Origin: Diatrype stigma
Lineage: Eukaryota; Ascomycota; Sordariomycetes; Xylariales; Diatrypaceae
Assembly (NCBI GenBank): GCA_022225965.2
Contig: JAKJXP020000025.1
Span: 62,001-126,000, forward strand
Length of the DNA stretch: 64,000 nucleotides
Direction of reading: 5' to 3'
Program-made: the position numbers and the translations under genes
Notes under the pieces: generated by a model
Database searches by the model: none
What the model was told of the DNA's origin: nothing
The model's input: only the letters and a program-made list of their open reading frames with translations
Shown here: one piece after another, positions 43,370 through 54,739 of the stretch
Layout of the letters: every line of letters begins with the position of its first letter
Position numbering within the stretch: the stretch's first letter is position 1

Positions 43370-45457
43370 TCAATCCCCATCCACATCCCAAGGCAGATCG
43401 CGGTCGTAGACCCTCACACAAGTAAGATAGCTCGTCAGCCCCCAACCGGTCGTCATTACCGCCCCTCCCCCTCCCCCTGCACCACCACCACCACTCATCC
43501 TACCACTCCTACCCATCCCCCCCAGCAAATGCGGTTCCGACGTCACCGCCGCCGGTGCCCCGCCGCCGCCACCACCACCACCACCACCGAGCAGCTCCTG
43601 CTCGAGCTCGAGCCCGCTCCCCATGAGGGGGCGCACGACCTCGCGCGCGGCCGCCTTCAGCTCCTCGACGCGCTTCTCGAACCGCCGCAGGTTGTCGCGC
43701 GAGTACAGGTCCGGGGTTAGCTTCAGGAAGCGCTTGCATTCGTCGTGGCCGAGGTAGGTGGCACCGCCACCGCCGCCGGCGGAACCCAGGAGGCGGTAAG
43801 TGCGACCGACGCTAGCGAGGGAGGCCGGCGCCGGCGCCGACACGGCGTTCCGGGGACCGACTGCTGCTGCTGCTGCTGCTGCTGCGGAGGTGCTATCGCG
43901 CGATGAAAACGACACGTGGTGGCCGTGGCCGTGTCCATGGCCATGACCTCTCCGATCGCGATCGCGATCGCGATCCGCCGTCGTCGAAGAAGAGAGCGCG
44001 GGCGGGGGCCTCGGGGGCGGCGGGGGCGGCGCGGGGGAGGTGTTGTCGGCGAGCCACTGGCGGAAGAGGGAGACGGCGAGCCAGTCGAGGTAGCCGGTGG
44101 CGGGGGCGACGCGGTCGCCGCGGGCGTTGGTGAGGGAGAGGCGGAAGAGGCGGGCCTCGACGCGGGCGACGGCCTCCTCGAGCTCGTCGACCTTGTCCTC
44201 GATGACGTCGACGACGGCGGGGGGCAGCTGGTGGCGGATGGAGCGCTCGCCCGCGGGCCACTGGCCCACGACGTGGATGAGGGCCTCCTGGAAGATGACC
44301 TTGGAGCGCGCCAGGTAGCCCAGCCGCAGGTAGCTGACCGGGTACTTGGCCACCTGCTTCCAGAGCCGGCCCCGGAACTGGAGCAGGTGGTGGTCCACGC
44401 GCGGGCCGCACACCGCCAGCGCGTCGTACTGGTCCGCCAGCGTCAGCAGCGACTTGCACTGCACGTACGCGTCCGCGATGCTGACCCCGTCCAGCACGGG
44501 CGGGTAGTTGTAGAAGATCCGGAACAGGTTGTCGTAGTCGCGCAGCAGGTCCGCGTCGGCCTGGGACAGCTGCAGAGCTGCTGCATCCGCTGCGCTGTGG
44601 TCTTTGTAGTGGTGGTGGTGGTGGTGGTGGTTGTGGTAGCTGTTGTTCCTGCTGTGGCCGCCGACCGCATCGTGCTGCCGTGACGAGGGCGCGAGGGACA
44701 GGTTTGCGACGGACCGGAAGAACGAAGTCGTCGAGTGCGAGTGCGTGTGCGTGTGTGAATGAGGGCTTGATGGCTTGTTGTTGCGTATGGTGGATGCGTT
44801 CGATAAATCACTTCCACCCCCGCCCCCGCCACCGAAGAGTGATCTTGTCTGCGCTGAGCCATTTGTGCCGTTGCTGGCACTGTTGCTCTCTGGTCCCTTC
44901 TGTACGAGCATCGGTATATCGTCCCCCTCGGTCCCCGGATCCAACTCGTACCGCCACCTCCTCCGCGGCGTCGGGGATCTCGCTTCCAGCCTCGCAACCT
45001 CGTTCCCCTTGCCATTCCCATTCCTGTTCCCGTTCGCGCCTATGTTACTGCCGCTGCTGCTGCTGTTGCTGCTGCTGCTCGTGCCCTCCTCCCCTATCCT
45101 CGCGAGGTCCCGGCCCCTCGGCGCCGGATCGTACGGCGGCGACGGCGGCAGGACGCTGGCCTTGGACCACTCCTGGCTGGTGCTGGCCTCGAAGAAGCCG
45201 GAGCAGCGCACGAGGGTGTGGCGGTGCAGCAGGTACCGGTTCTCGACGCCGCCGGCGGAGATGACGATCTCGACGTCGCCCGAGTGGCTGAAGACGGGGA
45301 ACTCGTTCTGCGGCACATACGAGGTGCCGCCGGCGTGGGAGCGGTTGTACCGCTTGCTGCGCGAGGAGACGTGGGGGCGCGAGGAGCGGGCCGAGACGAC
45401 GGACTGGGCGCCGCGCACAGCGAGGGAGGACGGGTACGGGTCGGGTTGCGAAACCAT
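43370..45457 (-). CDS. BTB/POZ-domain protein
   Basis: A single exon of 695 residues. After a polar N-terminus, the first half of a BTB fold is seen at about 55-95 (DVEIVISAGGVENRYLLHRHTLVRCSGFFE split by long loops). It is followed by a long insertion of low-complexity sequence, including a His run (GGT-rich DNA at about 44606-44631). The remaining BTB helices come at about 320-400 (LLRDYDNLFRIFYNYPP, SLLTLADQYDALAVC) and a helical region continues to 520. The tail has Gly runs. BTB proteins with this layout often serve as Cul3 adaptors or transcription-linked scaffolds, but no Kelch, MATH or ankyrin partner is present. Function not assigned. The coding strand is supported by the BTB motifs. 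Confidence 0.82.
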   Translation of the reverse strand: MVSQPDPYPSSLAVRGAQSVVSARSSRPHVSSRSKRYNRSHAGGTSYVPQNEFPVFSHSGDVEIVISAGGVENRYLLHRHTLVRCSGFFEASTSQEWSKASVLPPSPPYDPAPRGRDLARIGEEGTSSSSNSSSSGSNIGANGNRNGNGKGNEVARLEARSPTPRRRWRYELDPGTEGDDIPMLVQKGPESNSASNGTNGSAQTRSLFGGGGGGGSDLSNASTIRNNKPSSPHSHTHTHSHSTTSFFRSVANLSLAPSSRQHDAVGGHSRNNSYHNHHHHHHHYKDHSAADAAALQLSQADADLLRDYDNLFRIFYNYPPVLDGVSIADAYVQCKSLLTLADQYDALAVCGPRVDHHLLQFRGRLWKQVAKYPVSYLRLGYLARSKVIFQEALIHVVGQWPAGERSIRHQLPPAVVDVIEDKVDELEEAVARVEARLFRLSLTNARGDRVAPATGYLDWLAVSLFRQWLADNTSPAPPPPPPRPPPALSSSTTADRDRDRDRRGHGHGHGHGHHVSFSSRDSTSAAAAAAAAVGPRNAVSAPAPASLASVGRTYRLLGSAGGGGGATYLGHDECKRFLKLTPDLYSRDNLRRFEKRVEELKAAAREVVRPLMGSGLELEQELLGGGGGGGGGGAPAAVTSEPHLLGGMGRSGRMSGGGGAGGGGGAVMTTGWGLTSYLTCVRVYDRDLPWDVDGD

Positions 45458-48400
45458 GTGAACGGATGGGACAAGCGGTGCGAAAGCGACCGCCTGCGTA
45501 TATGTGTGTGTGTATGTGTATGTGTTGTTTTATGTAACAAGGATGCCAATGCTAGATAAGTCAATAATGTGCCAAGTAGCTATGCAGGCGGCGTCGTAAC
45601 GGTCGTGACGGTCGTGGCGGATGTGCGATTATAAGTGGTAGCGGTTCCAGCGCGCGTGTGCGATGCGGGCGATGTGCGGGAACTACTTCGTAGTAGTTGC
45701 TGAACCTCTGGCTGTGGGCATCGACGCCGCCGTCCGACGACCAGCGTGGAGGCCTATAAAGCCGATCGATTCGCACTCAGGTCTCGTGGTTGTGTTGTGT
45801 TGCGATTGTTGCTGAGCGGCTGGGCCTGTTTCCCTCTCCCTCTCTGTGTATTTTTCTCGCTTCTCTTTCTAGTCCCAATTTGCAGCCCGAAAGCTTGTTG
45901 CTATAAGTTGGGTGGTGAGGGGCAGGGTGCCTACACGAGGCGCTGATATACAAATCGAACGTAGTATGTGTGGCGTTATTATGCGATCGGATTAGGAAAC
46001 CTTGAATAATCTCTCTCTCGCTCTCTTGTCCCTTCTTTCTACCTTATTTCCTGTCCTGGACTCCGTGGCGCATTAAGCCGAGCTTGTCAGATGAGAGGAG
46101 TTCGAAGCTGACCGGACTGGGAGCAGGATCGGAACCTATTAGCAATGCTCAATTGCCTTTTGTCTCGGGTGACGTGATTATAAGAGGGAGCAAGGTCACG
46201 AGCTTTTGGAAAAGGTATCGTGTCGGACTAATTCATCAAGCAAGAAGCCAAAGTAGCCAAGCAAAAGCAGGGCTAGCATCAGAAACGAAACATTGACAAC
46301 CCCTGCTAAGGTATTCCAACGTCTCCAGTTGCCAATGCCAGTGCCGTACCGTGGGTGCAGTGAAAACAAGTGTGAGCTGAAAATGCGAATGCAAGGACCG
46401 GCCGCTAAGTAACTTTAGATCTGCCACGATATGCCTTAAGACGGTAGTCTGTTCTTGTTATGCCTCGTCACTCCACGACGAGAAAGAAAGGACACTCGTG
46501 ACCAGATTGGCTGATCGTTCGCCTGGGTTCGGGTTGAGGGGTGGGCGGCCCCTCGAAGCTGCGTCGAGGCTGTGCTCTGTCTTTCTTCGCCACAGAACAA
46601 GACAGAAATGGATACCGTCGGCAGTTCAAGGTCTTTGAGAGCAGGGTTCAAGCCCGGGGCATAGTTAACAGTGGGATAAGAGGAAGAGCAACAGCAGCAG
46701 CACATGTGATAGCCGGGAAGATATAGTCTGGTACGAGGTAGAGAAGCTAGCTATAGGGGGTGTGGTCTTCCAAGGTGCGGCCCGGGTATTATAGTTAGAC
46801 TCAATACCTTCCTTACCTAGAGACTCAGTTAAGGTACGAAGCAGGTGGACGGTGGATTAGTAGGTATGCTGGCTGGCTGGTGTGTAAAGGATGAAAGGGA
46901 TTCTATAACCAGAGAAATCACATCAATACAACAAGAGCATAAGTTCTCAGACATGCAAGAGTCAGCTGCCCAAGGTAGGCGTCCAAAGGCAAGGTAGGTA
47001 AACAAACAGCATTGAAGCTCATCAATCAATTACACGCAGCTGCAACCACCACTACCACAGCCAGCGGGCGCGTCTCGCGCTCCTTGTGTTCCGTCTTCCC
47101 AAGGCTGTTTACTCAAGTCTAAGTATGTAAGTAAGCAGGTTATAAGTAAGCCAGGCATGCGTCCAAGATATCCAAGATAACTGCCTGAGAGAAGGCTCAC
47201 CAACGAGGTACGAGTTAAGCTTGCTTTTGAGGTTGCACGACATCGAGTCCGCACATGCCTCGAAATGGTTGGAGAGCGCCCGCCATTAGTGTGTGTACAA
47301 TATATCGTGAGCAATGGTGGACCCCCTCTGCCCCTTCACCATGTAATTGGGTTTGATAGATAACGTTGCATACCTACTTCGGAGTGCAGACGGAAACGTC
47401 GAAATCTTAGTTAACTCCTACCTGCCACATACCTCACAGGCTACCTAAGCATGTATAAGTCTGCCTACTGTAGGTATAATACCTGCTCGCCTGCCTATCA
47501 GTTCTGAGGATCAGCCAAAATCCTGCTTGCCCAGGCCCATAAGACGCGCATTAACCTATCATCCAAAGAACCCCCTTACAGAGCCGTGGGAATTTACATT
47601 AGTGGTGTTTCGAGAGAATAGTAACCAGCAGCACCACTGATAAGTATTTAGTAGTAAGCTCCAACAACCGAACTGCATGCCTCGAACAGCTCGAGACAAA
47701 GAAGCCAGCCAACCAACCAACCATAACTAGGAACGATGCCATACCTAAATAGCACTTCGCCGGGTGCAGCACTCGGCTATGTATGTAGCTGCATAGGTAG
47801 GTACCTACTATGTAGGTAGCTAAGCTTCCATATATCTCAAGGCATGGAGGAGACAGAGACACTCTGCAGCCAATCGTGAAAACCCCTTCCCTCTCAGATG
47901 CCTCTCATCCCAAGTTTCAATCGGCTAGCTGAGTAGCCGACAGGCTCACTTTTTTGTCTCCTGTCTCTTGTCTGTCTCCTCTTTGCGGACCATGGGAACG
48001 GGGGCCACCCACCCACGATCGCTACATATGTAAGTACCTAGGTTAGCGGGTTGTTTTCACTTGACGCAAAAGTTGACGGTCCCGGGGCCACTCGTTTCCC
48101 GGCCATCTCGACATCCTCGAACCCGGTCCCCGACATGCCGCATGCCCGTTGGATCCAAATGCATTCACCATTCGCCATCCACGCCATCATCAAAAACATG
48201 CCTACCTTCGTATGTAGGCAGGTAGGTAACCAGGCAGATTGCATATCTACGCACATGTCTATCTACTATCCAATTGGCAAGGAAGTTCCCTTCTTAGGTT
48301 AGACATATGTAGTAGGTACTAGAATACATACTAAGTACTCTCCATACCTACTTAATATCGCTGTTCCAGCCATTGGTGATCGAACCCAATGCAGTAGCCT

Positions 48401-49167
48401 TGGCCCACATGACAAGTCACCACCACCACCACCAGCCATCATCACCACCATCTCACCCCAATGGATGACTCTCATTTGGGCCCCTGTCGACTGAGGCCTC
48501 CCTTTTACAAGCCCCTAGGAACTCACGAAGAATGCCTACCTATATATGAAAGCAGCGACATTGCTGCTGTGTAGATTGGACTTGCGATTGTAGTTTTGCC
48601 CCAACCCCCTCCTCCCAAAGAGCGGTATCCTACTGGTTCACCGTTCGCCTTGATTTGGACCATCGAACCCACTTTACACATGGCCATTGGAACTTGTCAA
48701 TCTAGATTCTTGCCCAAAGGGCCAATACTGGCGTTTCCTTTCGCTGCCGTGGGTCTGGATAAGGCACCATTGCATTCCACTCCAAAGTACTTAACAGACA
48801 TGCTCCCTCGCAACTCACAATCTTCATTTGAGCTTAGGACACTGTCACTTTCAGACGATAAAGAATTCGATGATGTGAAGAAGTTCAGAGACTTTTATTG
48901 GTACAAAGCTATATGTTACAGACCTAACCCATATCCTATCCCGAATGCATTGGGAAGGGTTCCGTGTCGCATATTCCGCGACGTAACTCCCAAAAATTAA
49001 CCTAGAAATTGTTTAGATGCAACTGTTCAATTCGCAAGAAACGAAAAGAGGCGGCGCGCCCATTTTACTCCGCCCCAAACCAACCAGACCCAAGTTACCA
49101 CTCATCAAGTTAAACGCTGACATGCCCAAACCTCGTCGCGTCGGCCCTTCTGCTACTCATCAACTGC
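45458..49167. other. long intergenic region (3.7 kb)
   Basis: Nothing I can call as a gene. It lies upstream of the BTB gene and downstream of the gene at 49168. It has GTGTGTATGT repeats near 45505, CACCACCACC near 48420 and many TACCTA/TAGGTA words (for example 47793-47820). Frames at 46436-46705 and 48596-49000 are open by chance and show no family motif. Untranslated exons or long noncoding RNAs cannot be excluded. Confidence 0.5.
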
Positions 49168-50112
49168 TTAGTTCATGTCCATCTCGATATCCCTGGGGAT
49201 AGCAGGTGTTTCGTGAGGCGTCACAGGTTGCAACGGCCTTGGTGACTCGGCCGCGCACATGGGTGCCAATCCTTCAAAGATGGGAGGGTTGGCCCTGAGA
49301 TTTGAAAAGGTTTGGTTCAAGTCCCTGCTCACAAGCTGGCCTTGGCGTAGGTTCTCGGCAAAAAGGAAATAACCTTCGGAAGCCTCCACAAGATATGATT
49401 GCAGTCCCTTGCTCTCGAGCTGGATATGGACATTGGTGACGGGGAAATGGTTCTCGATGTACTTCGCCCAGCCGCGAGCAGCCGCCTGGATGTGGTCGGC
49501 GCTATTGATACGGCTCCAGCCGATACCGAGGTGTAGGGTAAAGTTGTCTACAATAGGTTGGTTGCTCGTGTCGGTTGGGAGGCCGAGGGTAGAAACAGAG
49601 GTGGTGGCATCGCGGGCTGGACTAGCACGACGCTTGGATTCAATGCCGGGTACTGAGATGGCGTTCATGTCGAGCCTTTGAGACTTGCTGCTTCTCAAAG
49701 ATGGACGATCTTGTTGGTTGATGGCCCGGGCTTCCTCGTTTCTACGGGTATCTTCTGCCGCGATTTTATCCTCAAGCCAGGTGCCAGATTGGCTACCAGC
49801 GTCGGGCACGTATGAGGAAGGGTTCTTGATGAGTACCATCCCCTCACCATACACCCACTCGTCCTCTTTCGGCTTGACAGGCTCAATGGTTGCGAGCTTG
49901 GCCTCATTGACATCGAGGTTGATGGCGGCTTCATCTCTGGATCGTTTTCGACCAGCTGTTGGGGCAGTAGAGACGGACATGCGAGACCAGGTCTCATTGC
50001 GGTTGAAGCGAGAGGGCTGACGCGGGAAGGTAGGCATGCCAAACGCGCCTTGGTGAGCAGCACTTGGCGGCATGGTCAGGACGGGAGACGAGGTGCGGTC
50101 GAAGAACGCCAT
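49168..50112 (-). CDS. conserved hypothetical protein, nuclear-type
   Basis: A single exon of 314 residues from the ATG at 50112 (MAFFDRTSSP); an in-frame ATG 36 bases upstream is less likely. The N-terminal half is disordered and basic, with a candidate nuclear signal GRKRSRDE near 66-73, then DEWVYGEGMVLIKNP. The C-terminal half is compact and looks conserved: TLHLGIGWSRI, then AARGWAKYIENHFP and KGLQSYLVEASEGYFLFAENL. I know this type from other filamentous ascomycetes as an uncharacterised protein; no function is established. The tail is acidic and Pro-rich. No signal peptide or membrane span. Confidence 0.75.
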   Translation of the reverse strand: MAFFDRTSSPVLTMPPSAAHQGAFGMPTFPRQPSRFNRNETWSRMSVSTAPTAGRKRSRDEAAINLDVNEAKLATIEPVKPKEDEWVYGEGMVLIKNPSSYVPDAGSQSGTWLEDKIAAEDTRRNEEARAINQQDRPSLRSSKSQRLDMNAISVPGIESKRRASPARDATTSVSTLGLPTDTSNQPIVDNFTLHLGIGWSRINSADHIQAAARGWAKYIENHFPVTNVHIQLESKGLQSYLVEASEGYFLFAENLRQGQLVSRDLNQTFSNLRANPPIFEGLAPMCAAESPRPLQPVTPHETPAIPRDIEMDMN

Positions 50113-53022
50113 TGTGATGGTTAGTACTAAATTTCTCAGTTGATACACAGAGACTATGGTTAGAGATTTCAGGCCTGGAAGCCAAGCTCAACGGAATGGC
50201 TTGGAACAATTGATGGTCTCGAGAGAGCAAGACCAACGATAGAGGGCTGTGAAGTCAGGCTATGAGTGATGACGATGGGCAGGCCAATTGATCTAAGAGA
50301 GGATGGGTTAGGGGTCCTTGATGATCAGGGGGGAGGGTAGGCAGGCGACTGGATCGATGAGGGCGCGGCGGTGGTGGCCGAGGCGATCTACTACAGAGAG
50401 CGGAGGAGTATGAGGATGCAGGTGGCCGACAATGGAGTGATGGATAAGGATAGAGCGCAAAGTATGGATGAGTTGGTGGTGGGTGGGTGTGACAGCGTGA
50501 GACGGGCACCCAAGGAAGAAGGAAGTGGTATGAAGATATATAAGTTGATGTGTGTGAGTGAGAGGATAAGGGATAAGGGATAGAGAGGAAGGATGTGCAG
50601 GTTGATAAATGTATGTATTGTAGGAGGACGGGTAGGGGAAGACGCGGAAGGTGCAGGTCTGGTTGGTTGGTTGGATGGGGTGGATGAGATGTAGAAATAG
50701 AAAGACGAGGCAGAGCAAGAGCGACCCAGAGCAGTAGAGCTTGAGCATCGGTGCCGGGCTACCTGGTTGGTCGGTTGCCCGATGAACTGTGGAGATCTTG
50801 GAGAGTCAGGTCATTGAGAGCGAACGGAGTATTTGCCCATTGCGCTTTTCCTGTTCTGTCGATTAGTAGATGACAGATGAGTGAGACTAAATTGACCTTT
50901 GTCAGGCTGGCTGGCTGGCTGGCAGCCCTAGCCACCTGCACGGCACGACAACCTGCACGACAACCTTGAACCTACGCAACATATGAAGCCCTACTTGATA
51001 AGGTTAGGCCGGGTACTTTGTCACAAGCTTCCAAGTTCGTAGACACACACTGATGAGCAGGCAGAGGCAGCACACATGCAGCATCTAAGCCTATCTAGGA
51101 ACGGTGAAGGCCTAGAGACTGGAAGCAAGACAAAGAATGCAGCTCTAAGGTTGCATAACCACTTCCGTACCTACCTATGGTCTGGATGGTGTACAATATA
51201 CTCCTACTCCTACCTCTATCTGGCCTTTCTTTCGAGATGACGCGAAGCAGACATGCAGATAGGCGAAACAACGCGGCTGCACGGGCTGGCGGGTTGTTGC
51301 TGCTTGCAAGGACTAGCCCGTCAGCCCGCCAAAGCCCGTGCGAGAAAAGAGATGGAAAGACGTCAGGGCCGCCAAAATCGGGGTTACATTTGCAGAGCAT
51401 TTCTTGAGCATCATTCCATTTATCTGCATATGTACCTGGGTATGTTGGGGCGCAACCCGGAATAATGCCTACTTAGTACACTTCGTACTTCGTACAAGTG
51501 GTAGGACAATCAGGGCCAGGATTGCCAGGGTCCAGGGCCCAGGGGCTATATCCAGCAGATCCAGTCAGGCTCGGATTCTCTCTGGTGATTGGCTGGTGTG
51601 GATGTCTTTCGGTCCCCTCTAGCAGAGCTTGGCATCTGGGGGCGGAAGCCGAAACCCCCAGAACATTACGGGCGTGATTGGCTAGAAGGGCTCTTAGCGT
51701 ATCGTGGGAGCCGAAGCAGAGCAGGGCAGAAGCAGGAGCAGGAGCAGCAGCGGCGGCAGGGTGAGCAGCAGCCACCTGCTGCAAGCTAGGTACATACCTG
51801 GTGGAGACCCAGCCCCCCCACTCAGCAAATCACGGAATCAGAAAACTTCCGCGAAAACTTCCAACAAGTGCCTTCCCAGCCGTCCGTCCTGCTCCCTCCT
51901 CGCTTCTCTCTTCTCACTCCTCCTTCCTCTCCCCCAAATTCTCCTCTCAGGTTTCGGCCAACATTGAATGTTCCCGAGGTCCTCTGGGTATCCTCAAGGG
52001 ATCCGAGGAGATAAGTGTGTAGGTAGATGCTGACTGCCTACATGCTTCGTGCATACTACACGATATTAGGGTAGTATCGCCTCTTCCGGGTCTCAGCCCC
52101 GAGTTGAAGGTTGCATGCTTTTTGCAGTGCTTTGCTTCGTCCTGCAGACTTACTGCAGACTTGCTGCTACACAGCGCAGCAGTTCTTTCACGGGATTGAT
52201 CTACAGTCGCGTGAGCAGCCTTGGAGAGAGACATCTTTTCGTAAGAAGAGGCCAAAGAAAGGCATCAAGAACCTGGCTATCCGAGACATCCTTCACCTAC
52301 GGTAGGTGTTCTTTGTTCTTAGGATGTAATGCGCACAAACCGCCCAAGAAACCATCTACGCCTATAGCTTACGTAGATGAGTATCTGCCCCCTCCCCCTT
52401 CCCCTCTCTCCGAAACCCTCAATACACTCTGAGATATTCCAAATCCTCCATGGTCTATTTCTATTTTACGTCGAGGAAGATCAAAATATTGCCCTACTAC
52501 TCACCGCGGTCTTCTGCTTAACAAGCTTTGTGGAGGTTGTGGTCCTATTTTATTGGTCAACAAAAATATGTATTCTGTTTAATTTATTCTCCCATAGCGG
52601 TTTCGGATTTCTGCTGTTCACTTCTGAGTGATTTCATCCACCTGCTTGCTTGCTTGTCTGCTTTTAGTAGTTCATATCCAGGACATCCAGTAGGCAACGA
52701 CAGGAAAACGCAATAAATTGGTAGGTAGGAGGGCTATGAGTATAGCGGCAGTAAAATATGACTGTCGCGTTCATACACTTTGATCTAGCCATCTGCCCTC
52801 CACAGTTGTAGTCTATCTAATTCAGGGTTCCCAAAACACGCATGTAATTATAAAATAATTCAATACAGGCGATCAATCAACCGATCGATGCATCAACCAA
52901 GTGGTGAAAGTAGCAGGATAATAATAGAAACCCCCCTTCTCTCCCCTTCCGTATCTCACATGAAAGATACCTCCATCTACACTACTCACTAGGTACTCTC
53001 CCTCGACTCTCACCCCCAACTC
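50113..53022. other. long intergenic region (2.9 kb)
   Basis: Presumed promoter and leader of the minus-strand gene ending at 49168, then sequence without coding signals. Purine-rich GGATGG and GGTTGG words occur at 50650-50690, and a CAGGAGCAGGAGCAG stretch at about 51730. No RNA gene or repeat array found. Confidence 0.5.
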
Positions 53023-54739
53023 TCAATCCCTCCCCGCGAAAATCGACGACGATTCCTCGAACAGAACCGAGTCCTCCGAGTTCTCGATACCGCCGTAGAG
53101 GCCACGGAACCCGGGCGTCTCCATCATCCCTGCCGCTGCTGCTGCTCCTCCCCCTCCAGCCCCTGCCACGCTGTGGTGACGATGACGGTGGTGGTCATCG
53201 CTGTCCCTGTCTCTGTCCCCGTCTCGTCCGCTTCGCAGCGTAGCCCCAGCCCCAGCCCCAGCCCTGCGTGCCACCGGGGCCGTATACGGAGCGCCACCAC
53301 CGCCACTGTGCTGCTGGGCGAGGAGGCGGCTCTGGTGCCGCGCCTCCGGGAGGTTCGACGGCGTCTGCGGCTGCATCGACGCGGGGACCGCGTCGTTGTA
53401 GATCGCGAGTCGAGGGGTTGCCATCGTGGTGGTAGTGGCTGTGGTGCTGTTATTGTTGCCGGTCCTGTGGGGCGTAGGTGACGCCGAGACGGAGCGGCGG
53501 GTCGTTCGGCGGTGCTGGTGGTGATGGTGGTAGTAAGGCAGCGACGACGGTGGCGAGCTCCGTGGCCCGGGAGCGGAGCCGGGGGCGGGAGTGGCGGAAG
53601 ACCGGATGACGGACCCGACGAACCGCACCGCGGAGCTGAAGATTCTCGACCTGCCGAACCCGTGCGGCTGCTGCGGCGAGGCGGGAGTAGTAGTCTAGAA
53701 AAGTAGGGGGTGGGGATGGAAATCGTCAGTCGCTACACTTAGATACTTAAAGGGGGGGGGGGGGGGGGTTTCTCTGTGATAAAACTAAAGGCACGCAAGG
53801 TGGGCGGTCAGCTCACCACGGGGCTTGCATGAACAGCAGCAGCAGCAGCAGCAGCGTTGCTGTTGTCGGCATCGGCGACGGTGGTAATGGTAGCAGCGGT
53901 GTGGTAGCCTCTCAGGGACGAGCGTCGGGGCGGCGGCGTCGACGGCGACGGCTGCTGTTGCTGCTGCGAGGCGGGACTTTGCCGTGCTGCTGTTGTCACT
54001 GCCGCTCCTGCCGCTCGGGGGCTACCAGGGACCTCGGCCTACATAGACGCATCACCCCAGCGATGAGGTAGGTGGTCAGCTGAGATGACCTAGAGGCTGC
54101 TACTAGTACTAGTCTGAACAATACATATCCCATCAATATGTAGGTTGAAACCGGACTATGCTACTACGCACGTACCGAGGGCAGAGCCTGTGTGTCCGAG
54201 ACGGTGCGCGTGTTCACAGTGAATGGAGGGGGGAGGGCAGCAAGCCGTCTTGTACCGGGAGTGGATGGCTCCTGCGGCTGCTGTGTTGGAACCTCTGAGC
54301 CCGCTGTCTGTGGTAATGACAACTTGGAGTTGGAGTTGGAGTTGGAGTTGCTTTCTGAGCAGCTACCTTTGACGTGATAGTCACCGCCAGCACCAGCACC
54401 CGCTTTGGATCGTTCAGTCGGAGTAGCACGGCTGGTAGAGACGGTGGTAGTCTGCGCGCGGGGGCTGCCCTCCTTCCTCTTGTCATCCGGCAGCAGCGGC
54501 GTCGGAGCAGCCGGAAAGCAGTGGGCATCGGCATCGGCATCGGCATCGGCATCGGCATCGGCATCGGCATCGGCATCGGCATCGTGGGGATCAGAGCCCG
54601 TGGCGGGGCCGCCGCGATCCAGCGGTTGAGGCGAGCCCGCGATTCTGGGGGCGAGGGGGAGCTGGTTCACGAAGGTCTTGTTCTCGCTCAGATACCTCTT
54701 GAAGCGGCGGCGTTGCTCGAAGTCCTTGACCTCCGCCAT
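53023..54739 (-). CDS. low-complexity protein of unknown function
   Basis: Three exons, 54739-54176, 54038-53817 and 53694-53023, all phase 0, encode 485 residues. The N-terminus is the most ordered part (MAEVKDFEQRRRFKRYLSE, then KTFVNQLPLAPRI). Then come an Asp-Ala repeat, an Ser-Asn repeat, Gln, Ala and His runs, and a C-terminal part with FGRSRIFSSAVRFVGSVIR and FRGLYGGIENSEDSVLFEESSS. The clean exon joins and the ordered ends argue for a true gene. I do not recognise the family. Introns are longer than usual here (122 and 137 nt), and one holds a 17-base G run that would be hard to sequence, so the intron model should be taken as provisional. Confidence 0.6.
53752..53768. repeat. poly-G run, 17 bases
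   Basis: Seventeen consecutive G inside the second intron of the low-complexity gene. It could form a G-quadruplex, or be a sequencing-length error. Confidence 0.9.
54524..54584. repeat. hexamer repeat GGCATC, 10 copies (coding Asp-Ala)
   Basis: Ten perfect 6-bp units that read Asp-Ala on the minus strand in the gene at 53023-54739. Confidence 0.95.

Noticed and set aside
46640..46662. GGTTCAAGCCC resembling a tRNA B box
   Set aside because: No matching T-arm stem, no A box and no acceptor pairing around it.
48370..48392. Minus-strand GGGTTCGATCACC resembling a tRNA T arm
   Set aside because: The stem is imperfect and there is no anticodon or D arm upstream.
48596..49000. 134-codon plus-strand frame
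   Set aside because: Low coding bias, no family motif and no supporting splice sites.
50308..50748. 146-codon minus-strand frame rich in Pro, Ser and Leu
   Set aside because: Derived from purine-rich simple sequence in a promoter region.
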